A stretch of DNA of 33,095 nt from an uncultured Pirellula sp. (GTDB lineage: Bacteria; Planctomycetota; Planctomycetia; Pirellulales; Pirellulaceae): assembly GCA_903930765.1 (NCBI GenBank), contig CAIYZV010000178.1, forward strand, positions 1 to 33,095, read 5' to 3'. The notes under the pieces were generated by a model, which ran no database searches, was not told the DNA's origin, and worked only from the letters and a program-made list of their open reading frames with translations. The translations under genes were made by a program, and so were the position numbers. Below, in pieces: positions 24,319 to 33,072 of the stretch; position 1 is the first letter of the stretch, and each line of letters starts with the position of its first letter.

Positions 24319-25032
24319 CTAGTACGTCTTGAGCATGATGTTCTTGAACTGCACCTTCATCGGTGGTCCAGCGTGGAGTTGCAACGCGAGGACACCTTCA
24401 GCGGCCGATTTACCCGGTTCGCTATCTTGCAATTCGGACATCAGAACATCGTTGATGTAGTGTTGCAGCACATTGCCACGAGCCACGATTTTGTACTTGT
24501 TCCAGCCATCGAACTTGATTTGTCCCAACAATGCATCTGCATCGCCGGTGGATCCGACCCGGCTTTTCTTTCCGTCTTTGTCGACGGAGATGATCTCGCC
24601 CCGCTCAGCCATAATTCCACGACCGCGTTCTTCGTAGTTGATCCCCATGTAACGCTTGTTCGCGTCGATATCGGCTTGGTAACCACCCACGACAAACTTT
24701 TCCTTGTCGAAGACTTTGCTGCGGTACTGGATCCCGGAGTTGCCACCCGCAATCTTAAACTCCAACGTCAATTCGAAATCCTTGACTGGTTTTTCGTAGA
24801 CGATGAACGTGTTTCCACCGATGGGTGCATCCGCCTTGTTCTCACCCGTGATCGCACCGTCTTCGATGCTCCAATTGGCGGACAAGCCGGACCAACCGTT
24901 CAATGTCTTTCCATCAAAAATGGAGATAGCGGCAGGTTCATTCGCCGCGGGCTTTTTGTCTTGGGCGAGGGAAACCGTGGCAGCGATCGAAGCGACTGCG
25001 ACGATAGAACACAACATGTTGCGCAAACTCAT
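24319..25032 (-). CDS. Secreted DUF1080 (3-keto-disaccharide hydrolase family) protein
   Basis: 237 residues with a signal peptide (cleavage near residue 24, TVSLAQ), then one DUF1080 lectin-like jelly-roll domain: ISIFDGKTLNGWSG, WSIEDGAITGE, FELTLEFKIAGGNSGIQYRS, and a C-terminal QLHAGPPMKVQFKNIMLK. Family members bind or cleave sugars (3-keto-glycosides in characterised cases) and are greatly expanded in Planctomycetes. Catalytic activity here is not demonstrable from sequence. ATG 25032 is 3 bp past the stop of the CBS-domain gene, and its AAAGGA site (25040-25045, 7-nt spacer) lies inside that gene's last codons, so the two are cotranscribed. Confidence 0.93.
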   Translation of the reverse strand: MSLRNMLCSIVAVASIAATVSLAQDKKPAANEPAAISIFDGKTLNGWSGLSANWSIEDGAITGENKADAPIGGNTFIVYEKPVKDFELTLEFKIAGGNSGIQYRSKVFDKEKFVVGGYQADIDANKRYMGINYEERGRGIMAERGEIISVDKDGKKSRVGSTGDADALLGQIKFDGWNKYKIVARGNVLQHYINDVLMSELQDSEPGKSAAEGVLALQLHAGPPMKVQFKNIMLKTY

Positions 25033-25035
25033 GAA

Positions 25036-26346
25036 TTAATCCTTTGGAGGTGAGAGGGTGAATCGCACTTTGGTCGCGCGATCATCTGATACCGATAATA
25101 CTTTGGCGGTGACTCCTGGCAACTCGATCACGTCTCCCGCGACCAGAAGTCGTTCAGCTTGATGGACGAGGAGCCCAGCGACCGTGTCGACGTCCGCTTC
25201 TTCGAATTGGATCCCGAGGCGATTTTCCAAGGAATCTACGGCGGTGGATCCAAGAACCACCCAGGAATCAGGTCCATCGGGGACAATTTCGGGCTCTTCG
25301 ACATCGAACTCGTCGGCGACGTCACCGATGATTTCTTCCATGACATTTTCCAGCATCACGATTCCGATGATCATGCCGTACTCGTCCACCACGAACGCCA
25401 TGTGTTGGTGGGTGCCTTGGAAGTGCCTCAGCAATTTGCTGATCGGCATGTTCTCGGGGACCTTTTTCGGAGGTCGCATCAACGAGGTCCAGTCGAATCC
25501 TTTTTGGATATTGGCACCGGTGATGTCTTTAACGTGCAATACACCAAGAACCGTGTCGAGCGAGCCGTCGCAAACCGGATAGCGAGTGTGTTTGGTCCGG
25601 CGAATCATCGCCAAAATCGAATCGCTATCTTCGTTCATGTCGATGAAGTCGATATCGTTCCTGGGGACCATGATCCGGCGGCAAACCAGGTCATCGAATT
25701 CGAAGACCGCATTGATCAAACTGTGTTCGCTGCGAGTCAGATTGCCATGCACATGGGCTTCGCGTAGGAGTGCTCGTATCTCTTCCTCGGTATAAGGAAT
25801 CGCGCTCTTCGATTTTTCCGTCGCTCCCAGCAGCTTCAATAGCCAATCGGTCGATGCGCTGAGAACGACCATCAAGGGATAGGAGAGGATGTAAAAAATC
25901 TGAAGCGGCAGCGCGCACAGGAGGAGCAGGCCTTCCGGTTTGCGGATCGCGAAAACTTTGGGTGCTTGTTCGCCGATCACCAAGTGCAATGCGGTTACCA
26001 CCGTGAAGGAGATAGCGAAGGCCACTGCGTGCACCACCGATTCCGATTCCACCCCGATGGCACGAAGGACAGGTTCGACGAAATGGGCGAAGGCGGGTTC
26101 TCCGATCGCACCGAGGGCCAAACTAGCCATGGTGATGCCGAGTTGGCAAGCGGATAGGGAACGCTCGAGGCGCTGAGCTAACCAGCGAGCCGTCCTTGCG
26201 AAAAGACGACGCTCCGCCACCATGTGCTCAATGCGGCTAAGCCGAATCTTGACCAGAGCAAACTCGGCAGCTACGAAAAATCCATTGACGACGACCAAAA
26301 CCAGGGCCGTAAGGATCTTTGCCAGATCCGGAAACCATTCAGGCAT
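25036..26346 (-). CDS. CNNM/HlyC-CorC family membrane protein with CBS pair
   Basis: 436 residues in the usual domain order: DUF21/CNNM transmembrane domain (about 1-195, starting LVLVVVNGFFVAAEFALVKIR), a CBS pair (about 210-335; RIMVPRNDIDFIDM and FVVDEYGMIIGIVMLENVME), and a CorC/HlyC C-terminal domain (about 345-432; WVVLGSTAVDSLENRLG). Characterised relatives export Mg2+ (or Co2+); older annotation as hemolysin is misleading. The CBS pair probably binds adenine nucleotides. ATG 26346 has no strong ribosome site. It is the first gene of a two-gene operon with the DUF1080 protein and is divergent from the BON-domain gene. Confidence 0.94.
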   Translation of the reverse strand: MPEWFPDLAKILTALVLVVVNGFFVAAEFALVKIRLSRIEHMVAERRLFARTARWLAQRLERSLSACQLGITMASLALGAIGEPAFAHFVEPVLRAIGVESESVVHAVAFAISFTVVTALHLVIGEQAPKVFAIRKPEGLLLLCALPLQIFYILSYPLMVVLSASTDWLLKLLGATEKSKSAIPYTEEEIRALLREAHVHGNLTRSEHSLINAVFEFDDLVCRRIMVPRNDIDFIDMNEDSDSILAMIRRTKHTRYPVCDGSLDTVLGVLHVKDITGANIQKGFDWTSLMRPPKKVPENMPISKLLRHFQGTHQHMAFVVDEYGMIIGIVMLENVMEEIIGDVADEFDVEEPEIVPDGPDSWVVLGSTAVDSLENRLGIQFEEADVDTVAGLLVHQAERLLVAGDVIELPGVTAKVLSVSDDRATKVRFTLSPPKD

Positions 26347-26678
26347 CGTTAGTAGGACTAATCCTCCGAGGCGGTAACAACAAGAGCAACGAAAAAGCTC
26401 GATTTGCCACGGTCAGTGTATCTCAAAGGGAATCTCCCGTGTTGTACTCCAGCCGAAAATCCACCCAACAAGGGCGCTTTTCCGCCAAACGGTAGATTCG
26501 ACGCAATCCCCCCAGCTTTGCTAACTCATTCCCGGGCGTCACTAAGCCCCTTAATTTCATTGTTTTCCTCAACTTCAAAGCGGGAAAATCCGAAGCAAGC
26601 TGCAAACTTGGGTGGCGTCTCCGCACCTCGTGATCGGTTCGGCAATATGTTCTGCGGAAATATATTCTGCGAGTTTCA
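26347..26678. other. Divergent intergenic region CNNM gene / BON gene
   Basis: This 332-bp gap carries the promoters of the CBS protein (minus) and probably of the BON protein (plus). Several frames are open across it, but the encoded peptides are Pro/Ser-rich with no family resemblance. I saw no repeat, hairpin or RNA gene. The true start of the BON gene could differ from that given. Confidence 0.4.
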
Positions 26679-26990
26679 ATGCCTGAATCGCATCCATTTT
26701 CGCCTGTGGTTGCTGACTCCCGCTGTTCGCGATTGTCTGTCCCCAAACTTCCTTCCCGGGTAACGCTTCCTATCGTGCAATCCGCTCCCTTGCTCCACCG
26801 TCTCGACAACGCCCTTCGCAGCCATCCACACCTCAACCGACAAAACGTATTCCTCGAGAGCGACCCAACGCACGTCGTTCTCCGAGGTACCGTCGATTCG
26901 TTCTTTCGAAAACAAATGGTCCAAGAGGCCATTCGCAAGGTGGATGGGATAACCGACGTAAAGATCAAGAACTTGATCGAGGTCAAGTAA
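26679..26990 (+). CDS. Small BON-domain protein
   Basis: 103 residues. From about residue 36 the sequence is a single BON domain: LLHRLDNALRSHP, a strand with VVLRGTVDSFFRKQMVQEA, then VDGITDVKIKNLIEV. BON domains are small alpha/beta modules found in OsmY, OmpATb and secretin-associated proteins and are thought to contact membranes or lipids. No signal peptide is convincing, though the first 35 residues are unconserved-looking, and an internal GTG near residue 32 could be the true start. The gene ends 67 bp before the convergent ceramidase-like gene. Specific function unknown. Confidence 0.75.
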   Translation: MPESHPFSPVVADSRCSRLSVPKLPSRVTLPIVQSAPLLHRLDNALRSHPHLNRQNVFLESDPTHVVLRGTVDSFFRKQMVQEAIRKVDGITDVKIKNLIEVK

Positions 26991-27033
26991 CCTCGGGCTC
27001 TCGTTCTCGAGAAGCGAATCGGGGAACCATCGA

Positions 27034-27077
27034 TATCACTTAGGCATCGCTTGGGTATCACTTGGGCATCGCTTCGG
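27034..27077. repeat. 22-bp tandem duplication spanning a stop codon
   Basis: Copies at 27034-27055 and 27056-27077 share TATCACTTxGGCATCGCTT and differ at a few bases. On the minus strand the upstream copy encodes the last codons of the ceramidase-like gene (EAMPK) and its TGA, and the second copy repeats AMPK plus TGA just downstream. The 22-bp length puts the second copy out of frame. Confidence 0.9.
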
Positions 27078-28527
27078 GCTGCGCCTGCTGCGACCTTGCA
27101 TATTCAACCTCGCGTTTGGCCGCAACCGCTCCTAGCGGCGCTATCGATTTGGCTTCGACACCGAGCAGTTTCTGAATTGTCTCGATCAGCACCGCTTCGC
27201 ACTCGGGTGAAACGAGCGAGGACCTAGCCTCCGTTTCATAGCCCCCTTGTTCGTAGGCGATCGCTGTTCCGATGTAGCACGGGGCATAATCCCCGTACGC
27301 GGCCGTGGCCACAAATTCTCCTGGCAGCATTTCCGCCGCGGCCAATTGGTACTCGATGAACAGTTCGCCCGGGAGATGGAGTACCCGTGCCGGTCCCAGC
27401 TTCAGACAACTCGCGACGATCGGGTCTCCTTCGGCACAGCGCGTCAACCAAACCCACTGGGTGGCCGCGTAGATTCGTTCTTTGGCGGTTTTGTTCGGGT
27501 CGGAAATGATACTCATAAGCTGCTCTCGATCCATGCGTTGGGTCGGGGGCAATCGCAATTCTTGGGTCTTCCAATGCAACTCGCTGCCACTGACCTTAAA
27601 CCTTTTCTCCTCCACGATCGAACGCTTCATGGCATCTGCCATCCGCTGGGCGAGGATCGTGCGGTTCTCGGGTGAGCCATCGTTGTATTTGCCGGCACCG
27701 ATATTGCCAGCGGCCCCGTTGAAGTGAACGTGTAGATTTCCTGTTTCACTCTGGCGCGTGTCGCGAGCGATTCCTGGGAAGTCTGGATTGACTTCACCTT
27801 TTCCATAGTAGCTCTGCGGATGCGTTGCATAGTACGTCAACACGGCGATAGGGGTGTCTCCTTCATAGAATCGGATCGATCGTAACCAAGGATCGATAAC
27901 TCCTTCGGGCGCGGCGCGAACGGCTGGATCTTTGGTTGCTGTCCAGCGCACGGCGGCCACCTTGCCATCGGCTCCCAAGACGCGACGGTTCGAACCGACC
28001 TGTTCGACCTTGGCTTGGCCTAACCCAATTTGCGAAATAGCGTAGGGGCGTTTCAAGGCGGCTTCGATCGCATCGGCCGCTCGTGCGATGACTTGGTTGG
28101 CGACGCTCGAGTCAAAAATGATACCGGTTGCCCCGTGGGACTTGGCAAGTGTATCCGCTGAGAAATCACACCACGGTGCATCGTGCTGGTGCAGGGTATG
28201 GACGGCAACGCGGTCTGGGGTTGTCTTGGCAGCAGCAGCGAGCCGTTCTCGGAAGATGCGGTTACCATCATTCCCAATTCCCAACCAATCGACGGCGCAA
28301 AGTACGACAGGCGCTTCGTCTGAAAGCAGCACCAACCCTCGGCACCTCAGAGGCTGCACGATCGCTGTCGTCGAACTATAGGGTAGGGCACTGCCAACGG
28401 GAGGTGTTGCGTCCACGTCAAAGGGTGCGACGCGAAGCGACGATGTCTGTGCGTTGGCCACACCCCACAAACACAAGAGAGCTACGAATGGGAATAACAA
28501 ACTAGTTCGAGGGGATTCCGGGTACAT
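27058..28527 (-). CDS. Secreted neutral/alkaline ceramidase-like protein
   Basis: About 489 residues with a signal peptide (LLFPFVALLCLWGVANAQ). The ATG at 28527 is preferred; a GTG immediately before it is the alternative, and GGAA lies about 7 nt upstream. The body matches the N-terminal domain of the neutral/alkaline non-lysosomal ceramidase superfamily: RVAPFDVDATPPVG, LCAVDWLGIGNDG, VHTLHQHDAPWCD (likely zinc ligands), YYATHPQSYYG, and FNGAAGNIGAGKYNDG. It lacks the C-terminal Ig-like domain of true ceramidases, being about 490 rather than 650-700 residues. Planctomycete genomes carry many such paralogues with unproven substrates, so amidohydrolase activity on a sphingolipid is only a guess. 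Its stop codon lies in a tandem duplication. Confidence 0.88.
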   Translation of the reverse strand: MYPESPRTSLLFPFVALLCLWGVANAQTSSLRVAPFDVDATPPVGSALPYSSTTAIVQPLRCRGLVLLSDEAPVVLCAVDWLGIGNDGNRIFRERLAAAAKTTPDRVAVHTLHQHDAPWCDFSADTLAKSHGATGIIFDSSVANQVIARAADAIEAALKRPYAISQIGLGQAKVEQVGSNRRVLGADGKVAAVRWTATKDPAVRAAPEGVIDPWLRSIRFYEGDTPIAVLTYYATHPQSYYGKGEVNPDFPGIARDTRQSETGNLHVHFNGAAGNIGAGKYNDGSPENRTILAQRMADAMKRSIVEEKRFKVSGSELHWKTQELRLPPTQRMDREQLMSIISDPNKTAKERIYAATQWVWLTRCAEGDPIVASCLKLGPARVLHLPGELFIEYQLAAAEMLPGEFVATAAYGDYAPCYIGTAIAYEQGGYETEARSSLVSPECEAVLIETIQKLLGVEAKSIAPLGAVAAKREVEYARSQQAQPEAMPK

Positions 28528-28530
28528 CAC

Positions 28531-28765
28531 GGTTTTCCAGGTGAGAGGTTTCGTTCTTGTAAATATCTAGTACCTAAGCCATCAATACCGTATCCAATCT
28601 GCACAATCGTTGGGCCTGAGTATACCATCCTTATGGTAATCATTCCTGTGGAACCTGCATTTGTGATCCCCGGGTGGGTTGGGTACGCTATGGGATAGTG
28701 TTCATCAACGAGGCCCTCTCACGCAAACCTATTGCCCTCTCACGCAAACCTATGGATCGATAACC
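28531..28765. other. Divergent intergenic region with inverted repeat TACCAT-N4-ATGGTA
   Basis: The gap carries the promoters of the ceramidase-like gene (minus) and thioesterase (plus). An inverted repeat at 28623-28638 (arms 6 bp, loop CCTT) is a possible operator. The thioesterase-proximal end holds a 21-bp tandem duplication listed separately. Confidence 0.4.
28713..28753. repeat. 21-bp tandem duplication, 2 copies
   Basis: Copies at 28713-28733 and 28734-28753, each running CCCTCTCACGCAAACCTAT, lie just upstream of the thioesterase ATG (28766). If an upstream ATG (28679) were used, the unit would encode a repeated PLTQTY heptad, but that leader does not resemble the family. Confidence 0.93.
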
Positions 28766-29233
28766 ATGATCGAAGTCTTCCACCATGAACTCATCGTCTC
28801 CCAGGAGGATATCGATAGCCTCGGCCACGTGAATAATGTGGTGTATATCCAATGGATGCAAGACGCCGCGCTCGCGCATTCGGCGGCGCTCGGGTGGCCT
28901 GCACGGCGCTACCATGAAATGCGCGCTGGCTGGGTCGCACGGCTTCATCAAATTGAATATCTCCAGCCCGCACACGCAGGGGATTTGGTGCGAGTGAAAA
29001 CCTGGGTCGCCGACATGAAAAAGGTTACCTCGCTTCGGAAGTACGAAATCATACGGGTCACGACAACCGGTTCGGAAAACAGTAAGTCGGGTAATAAAGA
29101 GGTGGTTCTCGCGGTCGCTCACACCAATTGGGCCTTCATCGATTTTACGACCCGCACTCCCAAACGTATTCCACCGCAAATCGCGTCTGCGTACCAACCG
29201 GTGACGAACATGACCGATGAAGCCGCATCGTAG
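28766..29233 (+). CDS. 4HBT-type acyl-CoA thioesterase
   Basis: 155 residues from ATG 28766 (MIEVFHHELIV). The frame is open to 28679, but the extra residues are encoded by a tandem duplication and unlike the family. A single hotdog fold is seen, with the catalytic-type segment QEDIDSLGHVNNVVYIQWMQ (Asp and His of the 4-hydroxybenzoyl-CoA thioesterase group), WVARLHQIEYLQPAHAGD and KVTSLRKYEIIR. Such enzymes hydrolyse acyl-CoAs or acyl-ACPs; the substrate is not predictable. It is cytoplasmic, with no signal peptide. It stands alone on the plus strand between minus-strand genes, so it is probably monocistronic. Confidence 0.92.
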   Translation: MIEVFHHELIVSQEDIDSLGHVNNVVYIQWMQDAALAHSAALGWPARRYHEMRAGWVARLHQIEYLQPAHAGDLVRVKTWVADMKKVTSLRKYEIIRVTTTGSENSKSGNKEVVLAVAHTNWAFIDFTTRTPKRIPPQIASAYQPVTNMTDEAAS

Positions 29234-29259
29234 GTGAACACGTCGGTAACGTTGGATCG

Positions 29260-29276
29260 GCCTTCCGAGGGAAGGC
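29260..29276. terminator. Candidate hairpin terminator between convergent genes
   Basis: GCCTTCC and GGAAGGC form a perfect 7-bp stem with a 3-nt loop 27 bp after the thioesterase stop. No T-run follows directly. It may end thioesterase transcripts, or act on both strands, as the oligoendopeptidase gene converges from the right (stop at 29445). The rest of the 211-bp gap shows nothing recognisable. Confidence 0.45.
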
Positions 29277-29444
29277 GGTAGCGGTACTCTTACTCGATAG
29301 CTGTTGTGGTTTTCTTCGACGCTTCGAGGGATTCACGCGCAACAGCCGATGGTAATCGCGGCACTGACCATCATCGAGGATTTTATGTTGCTCGTACGAA
29401 CATTGTCCGTAACCGGTATGAGGGCGAGAAATAGCCAGCCATTT

Positions 29445-31247
29445 CTAAATCAGCCCATCGAGTTCATTAACAAGGGTTCCAAAACGCTTGAGTGCAGTTT
29501 GAACTGGCTCCGGTCGGGTCATGTCGACCCCCGCGTCTCGCAACAAATCCAGCGGATCCTTCGAGCAACCACCCTTCAGAAAACTCAGGTACTCCTCCAG
29601 CTCCTTCTTTCCGCCATGCATCACGCGCTGCGAGAGCGCGATCGCCGCTGACAAACCGGTCGCGTACTTGTAAACATAAAAAGCCCGATAGAAGTGTGGG
29701 ATCCGGAAACACTCCAGTTGCAGCTCTGGGTCGATCGCAAAGTTGGGGCCAAAGTAATCCTTGAGCAAGTCGCCATACACCCCTTTGAACGAAGCGACCG
29801 TCAACGGTTCGCCCGCTTCGGCCATCGCATGCGTCTTCTTTTCAAACTCAGCAAACATCGTTTGGCGAACGATCGTTGCCCGTATGCTATCGATCTCATG
29901 ATTGATGATCGCCGCCCGCTCGGACTTGGACGTGGTGTTTCGGATCAAGTATTCCGCGAGCAATTGCTCGTTGAATGTACTCGCTACTTCCGCGACGAAA
30001 ATCGTGTAATTGTAGTATTGGAACGGTTGGTTCCTCGCAGAGTAGTAACTGTGCATGGAGTGACCCGCTTCATGGGTCAACGTGAAGACATCGTTGAGGA
30101 CATCCGGTTTGTAGTTCATCAAGATGTACGGTGCGCCATCGAACGTTCCGCAACTGAATGCACCGCTCTGCTTCCCTTGATTGGGATACCGATCGCTCCA
30201 TCGGCCTCGCAATCCGTTCGCGAGAACGTTTCCATACTCCTCACCCAGCGGTGTCAGTGACTTGAGCACCAACTCGACCGCTTGGTCCCATGTGTGGTGG
30301 CTCGGCACATCATTCAAAATTGGGACGTAAGTATCGTAATGGTGGATATCGTCCAACCCCATTTTTCGGCGGCGCATGTCGAAGTAGGCGTGCACCGCGG
30401 GCAATTGCTCGCGCACGGCTGCGATCAGATTGTCGTAGACACTCACTGGGACATTGTCTGCGAACAACGACGACTCGAGCGCGCTCGGGTAGTTCCGGGC
30501 CTTGGCATAGTAAACATCCGTATGAACGCTTCCAGCCAGTGTTGCGGTCAACGTATTCTCGTGACCTGCAAACTGCGCATAGTACTGGTGGAATGCTTGT
30601 CGTCGCACGTCGCGGTTGGGGGAGATGAGCAATCCGCTGAACGTGGCGTTGGTCAATTCGATCTTCTGACCTTCGGCGACTTCGATCTCACCAAATTTCA
30701 AATCCGCATCATTGAGTTGTCGAAACGCCTTGCTCGCCGATTGGGCCATTTCCCCTTGCATGGCCAGCAGTCGTTCTTCCTTTTGTGACAACGTATGCGA
30801 TCGGTAGCGATCGATCCGTTCCAGCACCAATCGATAGGGGTTCAAAACGGGCGATGCCATCAACTCTCGGAGTCGCTCTTCGGGGATCGCCAGAATCTCG
30901 GGACGAATGAAGCTGGCCGCTTGAGAAGCTCGCGTCGCTAGGTTCTGGTACTTGGCCGAAAAGGCTTGGTAGTGGCTATTCCCTTGGTCCTCGGTGGTCT
31001 TAAGGAACGCATAGGTTCCAATCCGTTCGGCCAATCGGTCGGTCCGAACATCGTGATCCAAACAAGCCACCAGCGTTTCCGCCGAATCGGCCAGCTTGCC
31101 TGCAAAGCTCGCAAAGCCTGCGATGCATGACTCCAATTCCGCTAGGGATGCGGTCCACGCTGCATCGTCAGGAAAAAGGGTGGATAGATCCCACGTATCA
31201 CTGACGGCTACTTCGCTGCGTTTCGGGTTCTTCTGTACTGTCGCCAT
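29445..31247 (-). CDS. pepF: Oligoendopeptidase F (M3B zinc peptidase)
   Basis: 600 residues from ATG 31247, which starts MATVQKNPKRSEV as expected for the family; an upstream ATG (31283) would add 12 residues. The enzyme is a cytoplasmic zinc metallopeptidase cleaving peptides of about 7-17 residues. The active site HEAGH is at 392-396 (TLTHEAGHSMHSYY), with the downstream Glu ligand in FVAEVASTFNEQLL. N-terminal helical domain (EVAVSDTWDLSTLFPD) and C-terminal FYRAFYVYKYATGLSAA are typical. Length is normal. It lies between ilvD and the convergent thioesterase; the 148-bp gap before it contains hairpins after ilvD, so it probably has its own promoter. Confidence 0.95.
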   Translation of the reverse strand: MATVQKNPKRSEVAVSDTWDLSTLFPDDAAWTASLAELESCIAGFASFAGKLADSAETLVACLDHDVRTDRLAERIGTYAFLKTTEDQGNSHYQAFSAKYQNLATRASQAASFIRPEILAIPEERLRELMASPVLNPYRLVLERIDRYRSHTLSQKEERLLAMQGEMAQSASKAFRQLNDADLKFGEIEVAEGQKIELTNATFSGLLISPNRDVRRQAFHQYYAQFAGHENTLTATLAGSVHTDVYYAKARNYPSALESSLFADNVPVSVYDNLIAAVREQLPAVHAYFDMRRRKMGLDDIHHYDTYVPILNDVPSHHTWDQAVELVLKSLTPLGEEYGNVLANGLRGRWSDRYPNQGKQSGAFSCGTFDGAPYILMNYKPDVLNDVFTLTHEAGHSMHSYYSARNQPFQYYNYTIFVAEVASTFNEQLLAEYLIRNTTSKSERAAIINHEIDSIRATIVRQTMFAEFEKKTHAMAEAGEPLTVASFKGVYGDLLKDYFGPNFAIDPELQLECFRIPHFYRAFYVYKYATGLSAAIALSQRVMHGGKKELEEYLSFLKGGCSKDPLDLLRDAGVDMTRPEPVQTALKRFGTLVNELDGLI

Positions 31248-31357
31248 GATCGTTTTATCCGTTGATCTTAGGGAAATATCCATTGAGCCCGCATGGGAAA
31301 AACAAGTTCACATGAGAGACGCTGAACCAGGTCGCACCGACATTCCATCGGCAACAC

Positions 31358-31410
31358 CGGTTATTCGGTAACCGCGAGTCTAATGAACTGCAAGGTTACT
31401 CATCGGTAAC
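31358..31410. terminator. Two small hairpins at and after the ilvD stop
   Basis: CGGTTA (31358-31363) pairs with TAACCG (31369-31374) around a 5-nt loop. GTTAC (31395-31399) pairs with GTAAC (31406-31410) across the ilvD TAA. The two share a GTTACCGA...TAACC core on the minus strand. No T-run follows, so terminator function is uncertain. Confidence 0.3.
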
Positions 31411-33072
31411 GCAACCTTCACTGGCACTCTTCACATTCTTGATGTATTTGAACAACGTTCCGCGGGTGGCTTTGAGAGCTGGTGCGACCCATTGGGCTCG
31501 GCGTTTTGCCATCACATCATCACCCACGGCGACATCCAATCGATTCTTTTCAGCGTCGATCGTTACCAAGTCACCATCCTGAACCAAAGCGAGCGGCCCA
31601 CCCACTTGAGCTTCGGGGGTGATGTGACCCACGATGAAGCCGTGCGAGCCGCCAGAGAATCGGCCGTCGGTGAGGAGGGCTACGTCGGAACCAAGTCCGG
31701 CACCCATGATGGCGGAGGTCGGGGTCAACATCTCAGGCATCCCCGGTCCACCCTTGGGGCCTTCATAGCGAATGATGATGACATCCCCTTTTTGGATTTT
31801 CTTTTGCTCGAGGGCATGCAGCATTTCTTCTTCGCTGTTGTAGCAGCGAGCGGGTCCGGAGAATACCAAGCCTTCTTTGCCAGTGATCTTGGCTACGGAT
31901 CCTTCCGGGGAAAGATTGCCGAACAAGATTTGAATGTGACCGGTTGGTTTGATCGGATTGGAAACCGGTTGAACGATCTTTTGTCCTTCCTTGAGCCCTG
32001 GGAGCTTCTCGACGTTCTCGGCCAATGTCTTGCCAGTGACAGTCATGCACTCGCCATGCAGGAAACCTTCGGCGAGCAAGTACTTCATCACGGCGGGGGT
32101 GCCACCGATCGAGTGCAGGTCTTCTTGGACGAATTTGCCGCTCGGTTTCAGGTCGGCAAGGTAAGGGACACGGTTGCTGACCGCTTGGAAGTCACTCAGT
32201 TCGAGAGGCACATCGACGGCTCTGGCCATTGCGAGGAGGTGAAGCACCGCATTGGTGCTGCCCCCGAGAGCGATCACGACCGTCATCGCATTTTCGAAGG
32301 CTTTGCGGGTCATGATGTCCCGAGGTTTCAAGTCGATCTCGAGAAGGTGGAGCATGGCAGCGGCGGCGCGATCGCATTCCTCTTTCTTTGCAGGATCTTC
32401 TGCTGGGATCGAAGCTGAATACGGGAGCGACATCCCCAATGCCTCAATGGCCGACGCCATGGTGTTGGCGGTGTACATGCCACCGCATGCACCTGCCCCT
32501 GGGCACGAGTTTCTCACGATGTTCTCACGAGTCTCATCATCGATTTGCCCTGCGATGTATTGGCCATAGCACTGAAACGCAGAAACGATATCGAGCGAGT
32601 GTCCGTTCCACTTGCCCGCCCGGATCGTTCCTCCATAGATCATCAACGATGGGCGATTCAATCGACCCATTGCGATCAAACAGCCCGGCATGTTCTTGTC
32701 GCATCCAGGGATCGCAATCAATCCGTCGTACCACTGGCCACCCATGATCGTCTCGATCGAATCGGCGATCAAATCGCGCGATTGAAGCGAGTACGACATA
32801 CCGTCGGTCCCCATGCTGATCCCATCGCTCACCCCGACGGTATTGAATCGCATCCCGACCAACCCTTGTGCGGTCACCGATTTTTTAGCCTCTCCCCCGA
32901 GGCTGAGCAAGTGCATGTTGCAGGGGTTGCCTTCGAACCAAACGCTGCAAATGCCGACTTGGGCTTTGTTCATGTCCTCAGGTTTCAAGCCTGTGGCATA
33001 GAGCATTGCTTGCGAGGCACCTTGGCTCTTGGGTTGGGTGATACGAGACGAATAACGATTGAGAGATGCCAT
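31396..33072 (-). CDS. ilvD: Dihydroxy-acid dehydratase
   Basis: A complete 558-residue IlvD that dehydrates 2,3-dihydroxy-isovalerate and -methylvalerate in valine, isoleucine and leucine synthesis. The iron-sulfur cluster cysteines are present: Cys51 (GNPCNMHL), Cys124 (GCDKNMPGC) and Cys196 ([11 protein letters not shown]). The lysine of CDKN is the one carbamylated in the family to bind Mg2+. Other signatures are [13 protein letters not shown] and [21 protein letters not shown] near the C-terminus. ATG 33072 is fixed by the family-typical N-terminus ([14 protein letters not shown]). No other branched-chain amino-acid gene lies in the window. Confidence 0.97.
   Translation of the reverse strand: MASLNRYSSRITQPKSQGASQAMLYATGLKPEDMNKAQVGICSVWFEGNPCNMHLLSLGGEAKKSVTAQGLVGMRFNTVGVSDGISMGTDGMSYSLQSRDLIADSIETIMGGQWYDGLIAIPGCDKNMPGCLIAMGRLNRPSLMIYGGTIRAGKWNGHSLDIVSAFQCYGQYIAGQIDDETRENIVRNSCPGAGACGGMYTANTMASAIEALGMSLPYSASIPAEDPAKKEECDRAAAAMLHLLEIDLKPRDIMTRKAFENAMTVVIALGGSTNAVLHLLAMARAVDVPLELSDFQAVSNRVPYLADLKPSGKFVQEDLHSIGGTPAVMKYLLAEGFLHGECMTVTGKTLAENVEKLPGLKEGQKIVQPVSNPIKPTGHIQILFGNLSPEGSVAKITGKEGLVFSGPARCYNSEEEMLHALEQKKIQKGDVIIIRYEGPKGGPGMPEMLTPTSAIMGAGLGSDVALLTDGRFSGGSHGFIVGHITPEAQVGGPLALVQDGDLVTIDAEKNRLDVAVGDDVMAKRRAQWVAPALKATRGTLFKYIKNVKSASEGCVTDE

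Noticed and set aside
24373-25053. 226-residue plus-strand open frame antisense to the DUF1080 gene
   Set aside because: The minus-strand gene has a signal peptide, family motifs and a strong ribosome site. The antisense frame shows no family resemblance and is a codon-bias shadow.
26404-26763. 119-residue plus-strand open frame before the BON gene
   Set aside because: The product is Pro/Ser-rich with no family pattern, and it overlaps the BON gene in another frame.
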